45,759 nt of DNA from an uncultured Pseudomonadota bacterium (GTDB lineage Bacteria > Pseudomonadota > Gammaproteobacteria > Steroidobacterales > Steroidobacteraceae). Under the pieces are notes generated by a model. It had not been told where the DNA came from, ran no database searches, and saw only the letters and a program-made list of their open reading frames with translations. This document shows, one piece after another, positions 9,708-16,789 of the stretch. The DNA lies in the NCBI GenBank assembly GCA_903858165.1, contig CAIOHZ010000099.1, positions 1 to 45,759 on the forward strand, given 5' to 3'. Made by a program: the position numbers and the translations under genes. Positions within the stretch are counted from its first letter, which is position 1; every line of letters begins with the position of its first letter.

Positions 9708-9757
9708 GCAAGCTCGCTCCCACAAAGACCCTACTGTCCTTGTGAGAGGGAGCTTGC
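9708..9757. repeat. REP-like imperfect palindrome, probable bidirectional terminator
   Basis: The left arm (9708-9727) and right arm (9739-9757) are inverted copies built on GCAAGCTC.CTC.CACAA, forming a stem of about 19 bp with few mismatches and an 11-nt loop, between the convergent acs and TonB-receptor genes. Read on the minus strand, the head GTGGGAGCGAGCTTGCCCGC closely resembles the intergenic REP sequences common in Pseudomonas and relatives. That resemblance is from general knowledge, not from a search. Confidence 0.6.
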
Positions 9758-9767
9758 TGGCAGCTTC

Positions 9768-12074
9768 TTAGAAGCGGGCGTCGATGGTGATGAACACCTG
9801 ACGCGGCGCACCCGTCAACAACGTCTGGTTGGTGCCAGTCGCATCCGAGTTCGGGAAGCCGTTGGAGCCGATGGTCGACACTTCCTGCTCATCAAGCAGG
9901 TTCGTGGCGTTCAATTGCACCGACAGTTCCTTCGCAAAGCCCAGTGCGCCGAAGCGATAACCGGCCGCTGCGTCTACTAGCATGCTGGCAGGCACTGAAG
10001 CGTCGTTCAGGTAGCTGTAGTAACGCTTGCCAGTGTGGTTCACGTTGCCGCGCACGAAGAACTTGCCGGTGTCGTAGCTGGCTTCCAGCTTCGCCATGAA
10101 CTCCGGCGCATCCACTACCTGCTTACCCTTCAGCGCGGTACGCACGCCAGCACCGTCCACGACGTCGTCAGCGTATTCCGACTGGTTGAACGAAACGCTG
10201 CCGTAGAGGCTGAAATCCTGCAGCGGCTTCCAGGCGAGACCCGCCTCGATGCCGTTCGTGGTGACCGCACCAACGTTCTGGAGCACCACCGGCGCACCGA
10301 CGATACCCGGGCCCGTGCTGATGGCCAGCAAGCGATCATCGAACTTCACGTGGTAGGCCGAGACCACACCTTCGTAGCCTTCGCCACGGAAGCGCCATCC
10401 CAGCTCGGCCGTAGTCGAGGTTTCCGGCTGCAGCGAGTTCTTGATCGCGTCGAAGCCAGTCTGCGTCGCCGCGAACGGCGCCGCACCCGTGGCAGCAGCC
10501 ACGAAGGCGCGCATGTTCTGCGCCAGCGAGAAGAACACTTCCTGCGTATCCGACAGCGTCCAGTTCAGGCCAGCCTGCGGCAGGAAGGCCTCTTCTGCTT
10601 CAATGGAGCTCGTGACATTCACGGCACCACCCGAAGCGGTCACCGGCGTCGCGCGGTTCTTCACCTTGACGCTCTTGAAGCCGAAGTTGGCCTTAAGCGA
10701 ATCGGCCACCGTCCAAGTATCCTGCAGATAAAGCTGCGAAGTCTTCGTCTTGAACTGGTAGTCCCACTGCGTGAAGAACGGGTCGGACTGGAAGTTCTGA
10801 GCGCTGCGACCCGGCGTGGCGCCGGCGCTCAAGCCATAGAAGCGACGCGCCTGATCGAAGTCGTTCGTCTCGAACCACAGGCCAGCGTTCAACTCATGGC
10901 CACCCGCACGCAGCGTCAGGCTGCCCGTGAGGCCATTGCGCTCGATGCCATATTCCGTGGTGCGCACGGAGATAGGAGCACCGCCCGGAGTGGGCACATA
11001 GGGCGTGAACCAGGTTCCCTGGCCACGATTCTTGTGGCGGTAGATGGCCGCATTCAGGTCGAGGTTGTCGTTCACCGGCAGCGCCAGCGACAGTGCGCCG
11101 AGGCGATCCTTGCGAAGGCCCGAGGCGTCGAAGTAGGCATCGTCCACCGAAGTGATGGGCGCCGGGAAGGCACCCCCCGTCTGGTAAGCGGTGGCGAGTT
11201 GCTTGGCCAGCGCCCAGTCACCAGAGATATTGTCCCAGTCATAACCGAGGCGCGAGATCATCTCGAGCGAGAGGTCCTGGTAGTCCTGCTCGGCGCGGTC
11301 GCTGCCGGTGAACAACAGCGTCAGCTGGCCGCCGTTACCCACAGGCATCAGCGCCTTCAAATTCAACTGCTTCTGGGCCTGCTCGCCCACACCCTTCCAC
11401 TTGTCAGCCTTTTGGTCGGTGAAGGAGACATAGCCACGCAGGCCTTCGCCGAGGTCACCGGTTTCCAGACGCGCGAACACGCGACGCGTATTTTCGCTGC
11501 CGCCCGTGATGGCCAGCTTCGCGCCGCCATCCATGGAAGGATCGAGCGAGCGGAACTGCAAAGTGCCGCCAAGGTTATTGGTGGAAGCCGTACCCAGCGC
11601 GCCCGTGCCTTGCGACAGGGTAACGTTGCCGATGTTCTCGGCAGAGATCGCGCGACTGATATGCATGCCATTGTGGTTGGCGTAGCTCATGTCGCCCAGC
11701 GGCAGACCGTCGAGCGTGTAGCCGAGCTGCGTCTGATTGAAGCCGCGAATGGTGATACGCGTCGACCATTCGTAGGCACCGTACGGGTCAGCCGACTGAA
11801 AGTTCACGCCGGGGAGTTTTTCGATGGCCTTGATGGGGCTAGTTCCCGGGGCAATCTGCGCCAGATCAGAGGCAGTCAGTTGCGTTACTTGGCGCGTTTC
11901 GCCGCGGCCGAAAACAACGACTTCAGTCACTTCTGCGGAAGCGGCGGTAGCAGCCTCGCTGTCGGCACCAGCAGCGTTAGCGGCGGCATGTGCCTGCGGC
12001 GCAATAGCAGCACCGGCAAGCAACACGGCAATGGCAAGAGCAAGCGGATCTTTGTGGATAGCAAAACGATTCAT
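9768..12074 (-). CDS. TonB-dependent outer-membrane receptor
   Basis: Ligand-gated 22-strand porin using TonB energy (768 residues from the chosen start). A signal peptide (MNRFAIHKDP... to ...PQAHA, about 28 residues) precedes a TonB-box-like segment (TEVVVFGRGE), a plug domain (IEKLPGVNF, RITIRGFNQTQLGYTLDG, ALGTASTNNLGGTLQF) and a beta-barrel ending in the aromatic VFITIDARF. Start: ATG 12074 is preferred because AGAGG lies six bases upstream; the ATG at 12080 abuts the AGAGG and the frame extension to 12176 lacks a signal-like start. The substrate is unknown. The plug lacks a heme or siderophore signature I can recognise. Two inverted repeats lie in its leader (12101-12120 and 12183-12217). 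Confidence 0.9.
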   Translation of the reverse strand: MNRFAIHKDPLALAIAVLLAGAAIAPQAHAAANAAGADSEAATAASAEVTEVVVFGRGETRQVTQLTASDLAQIAPGTSPIKAIEKLPGVNFQSADPYGAYEWSTRITIRGFNQTQLGYTLDGLPLGDMSYANHNGMHISRAISAENIGNVTLSQGTGALGTASTNNLGGTLQFRSLDPSMDGGAKLAITGGSENTRRVFARLETGDLGEGLRGYVSFTDQKADKWKGVGEQAQKQLNLKALMPVGNGGQLTLLFTGSDRAEQDYQDLSLEMISRLGYDWDNISGDWALAKQLATAYQTGGAFPAPITSVDDAYFDASGLRKDRLGALSLALPVNDNLDLNAAIYRHKNRGQGTWFTPYVPTPGGAPISVRTTEYGIERNGLTGSLTLRAGGHELNAGLWFETNDFDQARRFYGLSAGATPGRSAQNFQSDPFFTQWDYQFKTKTSQLYLQDTWTVADSLKANFGFKSVKVKNRATPVTASGGAVNVTSSIEAEEAFLPQAGLNWTLSDTQEVFFSLAQNMRAFVAAATGAAPFAATQTGFDAIKNSLQPETSTTAELGWRFRGEGYEGVVSAYHVKFDDRLLAISTGPGIVGAPVVLQNVGAVTTNGIEAGLAWKPLQDFSLYGSVSFNQSEYADDVVDGAGVRTALKGKQVVDAPEFMAKLEASYDTGKFFVRGNVNHTGKRYYSYLNDASVPASMLVDAAAGYRFGALGFAKELSVQLNATNLLDEQEVSTIGSNGFPNSDATGTNQTLLTGAPRQVFITIDARF

Positions 12075-12100
12075 GTTCATCCTCTGGAAAGCACGGAAAG

Positions 12101-12120
12101 GCTGCGTGTGTACACGCAGC
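12101..12120. promoter_or_regulatory. 20-bp near-perfect dyad upstream of TonB receptor
   Basis: GCTGCGTGT and ACACGCAGC are exact inverted copies around a 2-bp centre, 27-46 bp before the receptor start at 12074. It could be a repressor operator or a 5'-UTR hairpin next to the ribosome-binding site. No regulator gene lies beside it. Confidence 0.4.
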
Positions 12121-12182
12121 AGGCGACGTACTTTGGCCACAGCGGATGAACGCGGCGTGATGGTCGGGTGAAGCATTTATGA

Positions 12183-12217
12183 CGCAGTGCAAAAAAGCAC
12201 AAGCCACTGGCACTGCG
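12183..12217. promoter_or_regulatory. Inverted repeat CGCAGTGC-N19-GCACTGCG in receptor promoter region
   Basis: Perfect 8-bp arms at 12183-12190 and 12210-12217, with an inner GTGC-A6-GCAC dyad at 12187-12200. On the minus strand a TTGTGC...TAAATG pair with a 17-bp spacer overlaps it, giving a weak sigma70-like promoter candidate for the 9768-12074 gene. Function is inferred from position only. Confidence 0.3.
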
Positions 12218-12262
12218 AAGAAATCACCGCCCTTTTGCAAGGCAATTTATCTTCGAAGCTTT

Positions 12263-12301
12263 GAATAGAAAACGGGGGTGGCCCTTGCGGACCACCCCCG
12301 T
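12263..12301 (-). terminator. Rho-independent terminator of the Oar-like receptor gene
   Basis: A perfect 10-bp GC-rich stem, ACGGGGGTGG (12272-12281) with CCACCCCCGT (12292-12301), is followed on the minus strand by TTTTC. It begins 33 bp past the stop codon at 12335, separating the two TonB-receptor genes into different transcripts. Confidence 0.85.
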
Positions 12302-12334
12302 TGCATTGAGAACTGAAGGCTTGGACTAACCTGA

Positions 12335-15300
12335 TCAGAACTCGTAACGCAGACCCACCTGGACGCGCCACAGCGACTGCTGGGGCGGGTTGGCGTTCAG
12401 GGCAACGTTACCGATGCCCGTGCCGGCGGTGTTCGACAAACCACGGTAGATGTACTTACCGGTAGCAGCGTCGATGCCTTCCACGCCCACCGGAGCGACC
12501 GTATACGGGAACCCCACCTGGCCGTAGTTGCCCCACTTCTTGTTGAGCATGTTCGCTACGTTCAGGATATCGATGGTGAGCACACCCTTATGCCCTTCGC
12601 CGAAGCCCGGCAGTTCCTGACGGAGCTGCAGGTCCGCCGTGGTGAGCCACGGGCTGCGGAAGGCATTGCGCGGCGCAATCTTGCCACGGTACTTGTCGAG
12701 GCCGTTCGCGGTGATCCACGAGTCCAGCAGCGCCCAGTTCAAGCCAGTGGCCGTCGCCGAGGAGAACATCACGTCCGTCGGACCATTCGGCACGTAGAAC
12801 AGCTGGCGGAAGCGGTTGTCCTGACGCGGGTCGCCGAACACGGTGACGGCAGCGAGGTCTGCACCGTTGCCGGTGAGGCCCGAAGCCGTGCCCGCGAAGG
12901 TGTAGCTGAACGGGAGGCCAGCGCGACGCTCCACGAACAGGTTCACGGCCGTCTCGTTGTCGCCGAAGATGGCCTTGCGCCAGCTCAAACGCAGCGGGAA
13001 GCGGTGACGAACTTCGTAGTTCGACGTGGCCAGTTCCGGGTTATTCACGTCGGAGGTGGCCATGTTGTCCCAGTTCGACAGTGCCACCGAGCTGGTGGCC
13101 GGGCTGACGTCCTTGGCACGCGTGTAGGCATAGCCCAGCGAGAAGTCGAACTTACCGGCGCCTGTGTCCCAGGTCTTGGCCGCTTCCAACGACAGCACCG
13201 AGCTCTTGCCTTGGTCGGTGTTGGTCAGCACCAAATCGTTAATACCCGAGTTGCGGGTTTGCGAAGTGGAACCGATGAACGCCGGGTCCGTGGCGCGGTA
13301 GCCGTAGCGCGTGCGGCCGTCCTGCAGGGTGCCGATGGGCACGAGGCGCAGGTCCTGCCAAAGCACGGCATTCTTCACCTTGGTGTACTGCAGTTCTGCA
13401 GACAGCTTCCAGTCCTTGCCCAAGCCCAGGATGTCCGTCTCGTGGTCGACACCCAAGGTGTACTTCCAGCTGCTCGGAATCTTGAAGTTCGGGTCCAGCG
13501 CGTTGACGGTGCCGGCACCAGCCAGCGTCGTCTGCTGCGACTGCACCGCTGCCGGGATGTCGAAGCCGTTAAAGCCATTCAGCGCTGCCAACTGGAGCGG
13601 CGTGAGCACTGCGGTCGGGCTGGCTGGGCGATTGATGCTCTGGCTGGCCAGCACAATGCCGTCGTTGCTGTAGCTGTTGCTGATCCAGACGTTCGGCGTA
13701 CCACCACCGAACAGGCCGATGCCGCCATGGACCTGTGTGTCTTCACGCCAGTTCCACTCGAAGCCGAGGCGCGGGCTGATGAGCTTGCGGCCGTCCAGCG
13801 TGTCGTTGCTGTTGAAGCCATAGCGGGTGAGAAAGCCCGGGTTCGGACGCGGCGCATCGCCGGAGGTGAAGCGCTCCGCGCGAACGCCGTAGGTGACCAA
13901 CAGGTCTTCAGCAACCTGCCAACGGTCCTGCAGGTACAGGGCAGTGTTGGTGAAGCCGAAGCTGGCGGCAGCATCATCCGGGTTGTTCGGGTTCGACAGC
14001 ACCGAGTTGGTGTAGGTGAACGAAGCCGCACGGCGGTTGGTGAAGTCCGCGAGGTTATTGAAGATGTACGAACCCTGCGCGTTCTGCACGAAGATGTTGA
14101 ACACGTCGAGCGAATCGCGCTCGAGGCCTGCCGACAGGGTATGGTCGCCGAGCAGGTAGTTCGCCTTGAACTTCCACTGTTCGGTCTGGTTACGCAGCTT
14201 GTTCGCATGGCGCGAGATATCCGGGCCGATGACCACGGCGCCGCTGTTGGCGAAGCCGTTGATGGTCATCTGCGCGAAGGTGTCACCACCCAGCGGTTCC
14301 TGGCGGTTAGCCACCTTCTTCTTGGCGTACTTGAACTCGGTGGACAGCGCATCAGACCAAGTGGAGAACACTTGCACCACTTGTTGGTCCAGCTTGTAGC
14401 CACGCTCATACCACTGCGAGGGCGACGCGAAGGTACGCGACGTGGCGCTGGTGGTGAAGCCGGTGGCGTCAAAGTCTTCCGTTCGCTGGTAGCTGTAACG
14501 CACGCGGTGGTTGTCGTTGATGTTCCAGTCGAGGTTAACGAGGACCTTCTCGCTCTCTTCCGGCACCGTGACCGGAATAGCCAGCGGGTCGTAGTTGTAG
14601 GTGGCCTGCGCGGCAGCGACCACCGAGTCGTAGTCAGCCTGCGTAGGGGCCAGCAGCTGCGCGGACAGCGCGGAGCCAGCCGGACCGATCGGCACCGGTG
14701 CGGTGCGCTCGAACTTCTCGTAGTTGGCGAAGAAGAACAGCTTGTCTTGGATGATGGGGCCGCCGACGGTAGCGCCATAGCTCTTCTCTTCGAAGTCGAG
14801 GCGGATGCTCTTGTACGGCGTCAGGCCGCTGCGGTCCTTGGTCTTGGAACCGGCCATGCTGGCGTCGTTGTAGTAGTAGTACGCCGAGCCGTGGAAGTCG
14901 TTGGTGCCCGACTTCGTGACGACGTTGATGGCGCCGCCCTGGAAGCCCGAGTACTGCGTGTCGTAGGGCGAGGTGAGCACCGACAGGCTCTGCACCGCGT
15001 CCAGCGAGATGGGCGAACGGTTCGTGGCATAGCCCGAGCCGTTCAGGCCGAAGTCGTCGTTCTGCTTCACACCGTCGACGGTGAGGCTATTGAAGCGGTT
15101 GTTCTGACCGGCAATCGAAATGGCATTGCCGTTCTGCGGATCGAGATAGATGGCCGGGTCGTTGCGGACCACGTCCTTCAGGTCGCGGTTGATGCTGGGC
15201 GAGTTCTGGATTTCGCGGGCCGAGTAGGCCGCGGTGACACCGAACTGGGCTTCGCTTTCACGGGTGGCCGAAACTTCCACCTCGCCGACGACTTCCAGCG

Positions 15301-15685
15301 CCTTCAGCGAAACGCCGAGCGAGAAGGGACGACCGAGGCTAGTGAAGACGTTGTCGACCGTGCGGGCTTCGTAGCCTTCCGCCTGCACTTCCACGCGGAA
15401 CGGACCACCGACGCGCACGCCACCGGCGCCGAAGCGGCCCGCGTCGTTCGTGGTGGACGTGGACTTGGTGCCCGACGGCACGTGCGTGATGGTGACCTTG
15501 GCATTGGCAAGCGCCTTGCCATCGGCACTGGTGATGGTGCCGAGAATCTGCGCGGTGGTTTCCTGCGCGTGGGCCACGCCAGGCGCGAAGCCAAGGACCG
15601 CGACGCCACCCAGCAGGAGCGGCGCAGAAAGAACACTAGAAACGGCGGCCGCAAGGCGCGCTGAACGACGGAACTGCACAGACAT
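12335..15685 (-). CDS. Oar-like TonB-dependent receptor with N-terminal carboxypeptidase-regulatory-like domain
   Basis: Large outer-membrane receptor (1116 residues from the chosen start). Order: signal peptide ending ...VAHAQET (about 42), an Ig-like CarboxypepD_reg domain (about 45-130: ILGTITSADGKALANAKVTI, GPFRVEVQAEGYE), a plug (RFNSLTVDGVKQNDDFGLNGSG, GGAINVVTKSGTNDFHGSAYY) and a very large barrel ending WRVQVGLRYEF. This arrangement matches Oar/OmpA-related TonB receptors, which are linked in some species to uptake of peptides or to secretion; the substrate here is unknown. Start: ATG 15685 with GGGAG six bases upstream; the 27-residue frame extension is non-coding leader. It ends at a strong terminator. 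Confidence 0.92.
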   Translation of the reverse strand: MSVQFRRSARLAAAVSSVLSAPLLLGGVAVLGFAPGVAHAQETTAQILGTITSADGKALANAKVTITHVPSGTKSTSTTNDAGRFGAGGVRVGGPFRVEVQAEGYEARTVDNVFTSLGRPFSLGVSLKALEVVGEVEVSATRESEAQFGVTAAYSAREIQNSPSINRDLKDVVRNDPAIYLDPQNGNAISIAGQNNRFNSLTVDGVKQNDDFGLNGSGYATNRSPISLDAVQSLSVLTSPYDTQYSGFQGGAINVVTKSGTNDFHGSAYYYYNDASMAGSKTKDRSGLTPYKSIRLDFEEKSYGATVGGPIIQDKLFFFANYEKFERTAPVPIGPAGSALSAQLLAPTQADYDSVVAAAQATYNYDPLAIPVTVPEESEKVLVNLDWNINDNHRVRYSYQRTEDFDATGFTTSATSRTFASPSQWYERGYKLDQQVVQVFSTWSDALSTEFKYAKKKVANRQEPLGGDTFAQMTINGFANSGAVVIGPDISRHANKLRNQTEQWKFKANYLLGDHTLSAGLERDSLDVFNIFVQNAQGSYIFNNLADFTNRRAASFTYTNSVLSNPNNPDDAAASFGFTNTALYLQDRWQVAEDLLVTYGVRAERFTSGDAPRPNPGFLTRYGFNSNDTLDGRKLISPRLGFEWNWREDTQVHGGIGLFGGGTPNVWISNSYSNDGIVLASQSINRPASPTAVLTPLQLAALNGFNGFDIPAAVQSQQTTLAGAGTVNALDPNFKIPSSWKYTLGVDHETDILGLGKDWKLSAELQYTKVKNAVLWQDLRLVPIGTLQDGRTRYGYRATDPAFIGSTSQTRNSGINDLVLTNTDQGKSSVLSLEAAKTWDTGAGKFDFSLGYAYTRAKDVSPATSSVALSNWDNMATSDVNNPELATSNYEVRHRFPLRLSWRKAIFGDNETAVNLFVERRAGLPFSYTFAGTASGLTGNGADLAAVTVFGDPRQDNRFRQLFYVPNGPTDVMFSSATATGLNWALLDSWITANGLDKYRGKIAPRNAFRSPWLTTADLQLRQELPGFGEGHKGVLTIDILNVANMLNKKWGNYGQVGFPYTVAPVGVEGIDAATGKYIYRGLSNTAGTGIGNVALNANPPQQSLWRVQVGLRYEF

Positions 15686-16098
15686 GGGGTGCTCCCTGTT
15701 TATAACCAACAAATCAAGCCAAGTTGCCGGAAGGCAACACGGTATAGGCCACGTATTGCACTGCATGAAGTTTAAGGGAAGATGACAATCTCGGTGTAAT
15801 TCAAAGATATTTCATTTATTTGTTGTTTTTTTGCAACGTTTCGAAGTCCAGCACTTGCGCTCGGAAATTGCCTACAGACGCCAAAACCACCCGGGCGTTC
15901 AATGACTTGGAACGGCGGCACCCGCGGAACGGGCCTCGCCGGGACCGTGACGGTGACCGACCAGCCCTGCCCTCCGGCAGCCGAATCCCCCTCCCCGGCT
16001 AGGTGGCACCGTCGCGTTTTTTTCTCCCCATTTGTCATCGCGTATCATGTCGCCCCTTGCCGTCCAGCTTCCGGCCGGCCTCTACCCTTGGGTGTCAC
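15686..16098. other. Divergent intergenic region between Oar-like receptor and slyD
   Basis: No credible gene is visible. The receptor-proximal third is AT-rich (including a GTTG-T7-GCAAC dyad near 15822-15837) and the middle is GC-rich. A TATCAT at 16043-16048 about 50 bp before slyD is a candidate -10 box, without a convincing -35. The short frames across it look like random open frames: no ribosome-binding sites and no family resemblance. Confidence 0.5.
15724..15769 (-). promoter_or_regulatory. Candidate promoter and 5' hairpin of the Oar-like receptor
   Basis: On the minus strand TTCATG (15764-15769) and TATACC (15741-15746) are 17 bp apart. The predicted transcript would begin close to a perfect GTTGCC-GGAA-GGCAAC hairpin at 15724-15739, 39 bp before the start codon. 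Both boxes are weak matches to consensus; the hairpin is exact. Confidence 0.3.
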
Positions 16099-16581
16099 AT
16101 GCAGATTGCGCATAACGTTGTCGTTTCCCTCATCTACACGCTGCGCGATGCAGACGGTGCAGTGCTGGACCAGTCCAGCGCAGCCGAACCGCTCGCTTAC
16201 CTGCACGGCAACGGCAACCTCATCTCCGGCCTAGAGCGAGAGCTTGAAGGCAAGACCGCTGGCGAGAAGCTGCAGGTCACGGTCGCTCCCGAAGACGGCT
16301 ACGGCGTCCTTGAGAAAGGTCTTATCCAACAGGTTCCGCGCCGTGCTTTTCAGGGCATCGCCAAGGTAGAACTGGGCATGCGCTTCTACGCCGAAACCGA
16401 ACATGGTCAGCGTCAAGTAGTGGTCACGCATGTTGCGGGCGACATGGTCACCGTCGATGGCAACCACCCACTGGCCGGCCAAACCCTGCACTTCGAAGTG
16501 GAGATCGCAGAAGTACGCGCGGCCTCGGCGGAGGAACTGGAGCACGGCCACGTGCACGGTCCGGGCGGCCACCACCACTAA
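16099..16581 (+). CDS. slyD: FKBP-type peptidyl-prolyl isomerase SlyD
   Basis: Cytoplasmic prolyl isomerase, chaperone and metal-binding protein (160 residues). The FKBP half-domain (about 1-70: VVVSLIYTLRDADGAVLDQ, GNLISGLERELEGKTAGEK) is followed by the insert-in-flap chaperone domain (about 72-125: PEDGYG, QVPRRAF, GMRFYAETEHGQ), the returning FKBP strand (DGNHPLAGQTLHFEVEI) and a His-rich tail (HGHVHGPGGHHH), as in SlyD proteins that bind nickel or zinc. Start is ATG 16099, where homology begins; the longer frame to 16003 runs through the promoter region. It stands upstream of the thiamine riboswitch but is probably transcribed separately. Confidence 0.95.
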   Translation: MQIAHNVVVSLIYTLRDADGAVLDQSSAAEPLAYLHGNGNLISGLERELEGKTAGEKLQVTVAPEDGYGVLEKGLIQQVPRRAFQGIAKVELGMRFYAETEHGQRQVVVTHVAGDMVTVDGNHPLAGQTLHFEVEIAEVRAASAEELEHGHVHGPGGHHH

Positions 16582-16597
16582 GGCGCATTGCGCTAAA

Positions 16598-16710
16598 CTG
16601 CTTCCCGTACCTCGGGGTGGCCTGGAAAGGCCCGAGATGTCGGTTCGCGCACTGCGCACCCCGGCAAACCCGTTGAACCTGATCCGGTTAGCACCGGCGT
16701 AGGGAAGCAG
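16598..16710 (+). promoter_or_regulatory. TPP riboswitch (THI element)
   Basis: A complete thiamine pyrophosphate aptamer precedes the receptor gene. P1 is a 9-bp helix CTGCTTCCC (16598-16606) with GGGAAGCAG (16702-16710). The conserved core is present: CTCGGGGTG, the CCCGAGATG equivalent of the CTGAGA box, and ACCCGTTGAACCTGATCCGG followed by GTTAGCACCGGCGTAGGGAA. The Rfam-like invariant stretches are obvious by eye. It controls the receptor-PnuT-kinase genes that follow. Confidence 0.97.
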
Positions 16711-16740
16711 GTGCAGCCGCCGGGGTTCTCCGTTGGCTTG

Positions 16741-16785
16741 CGCTCCCCCAACGCCGGCATTGCCGGCGTTGTCGTTTCGGGAGAG
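16741..16785 (+). promoter_or_regulatory. Riboswitch expression platform with sequestered Shine-Dalgarno
   Basis: A perfect 9-bp hairpin AACGCCGGC-ATT-GCCGGCGTT (16750-16770) lies between CGCTC (16741-16745) and GAGCG (16783-16787), which pair and would close over the GGGAGAG ribosome-binding site of the downstream TTG start. No T-run follows the hairpin, so translational control is more likely than termination. This pairing is read from sequence, not computed. Confidence 0.5.
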
Positions 16786-16789
16786 CGCT

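Noticed and set aside
10035-12149. 704-codon plus-strand frame opposite the TonB receptor
   Set aside because: Composition is that of a reverse-frame shadow (Arg/Val/His runs); the minus strand encodes a complete receptor with signal peptide and C-terminal aromatic.
12590-15664. 1024-codon plus-strand frame opposite the Oar-like receptor
   Set aside because: Same reasoning: a shadow created by high third-position GC; no ribosome-binding site, domains or plausible fold.
15772-16038. Minus-strand 88-codon frame in the Oar-like/slyD spacer
   Set aside because: Atypical composition, crosses AT-rich promoter sequence, and no ribosome-binding site or homology by eye.
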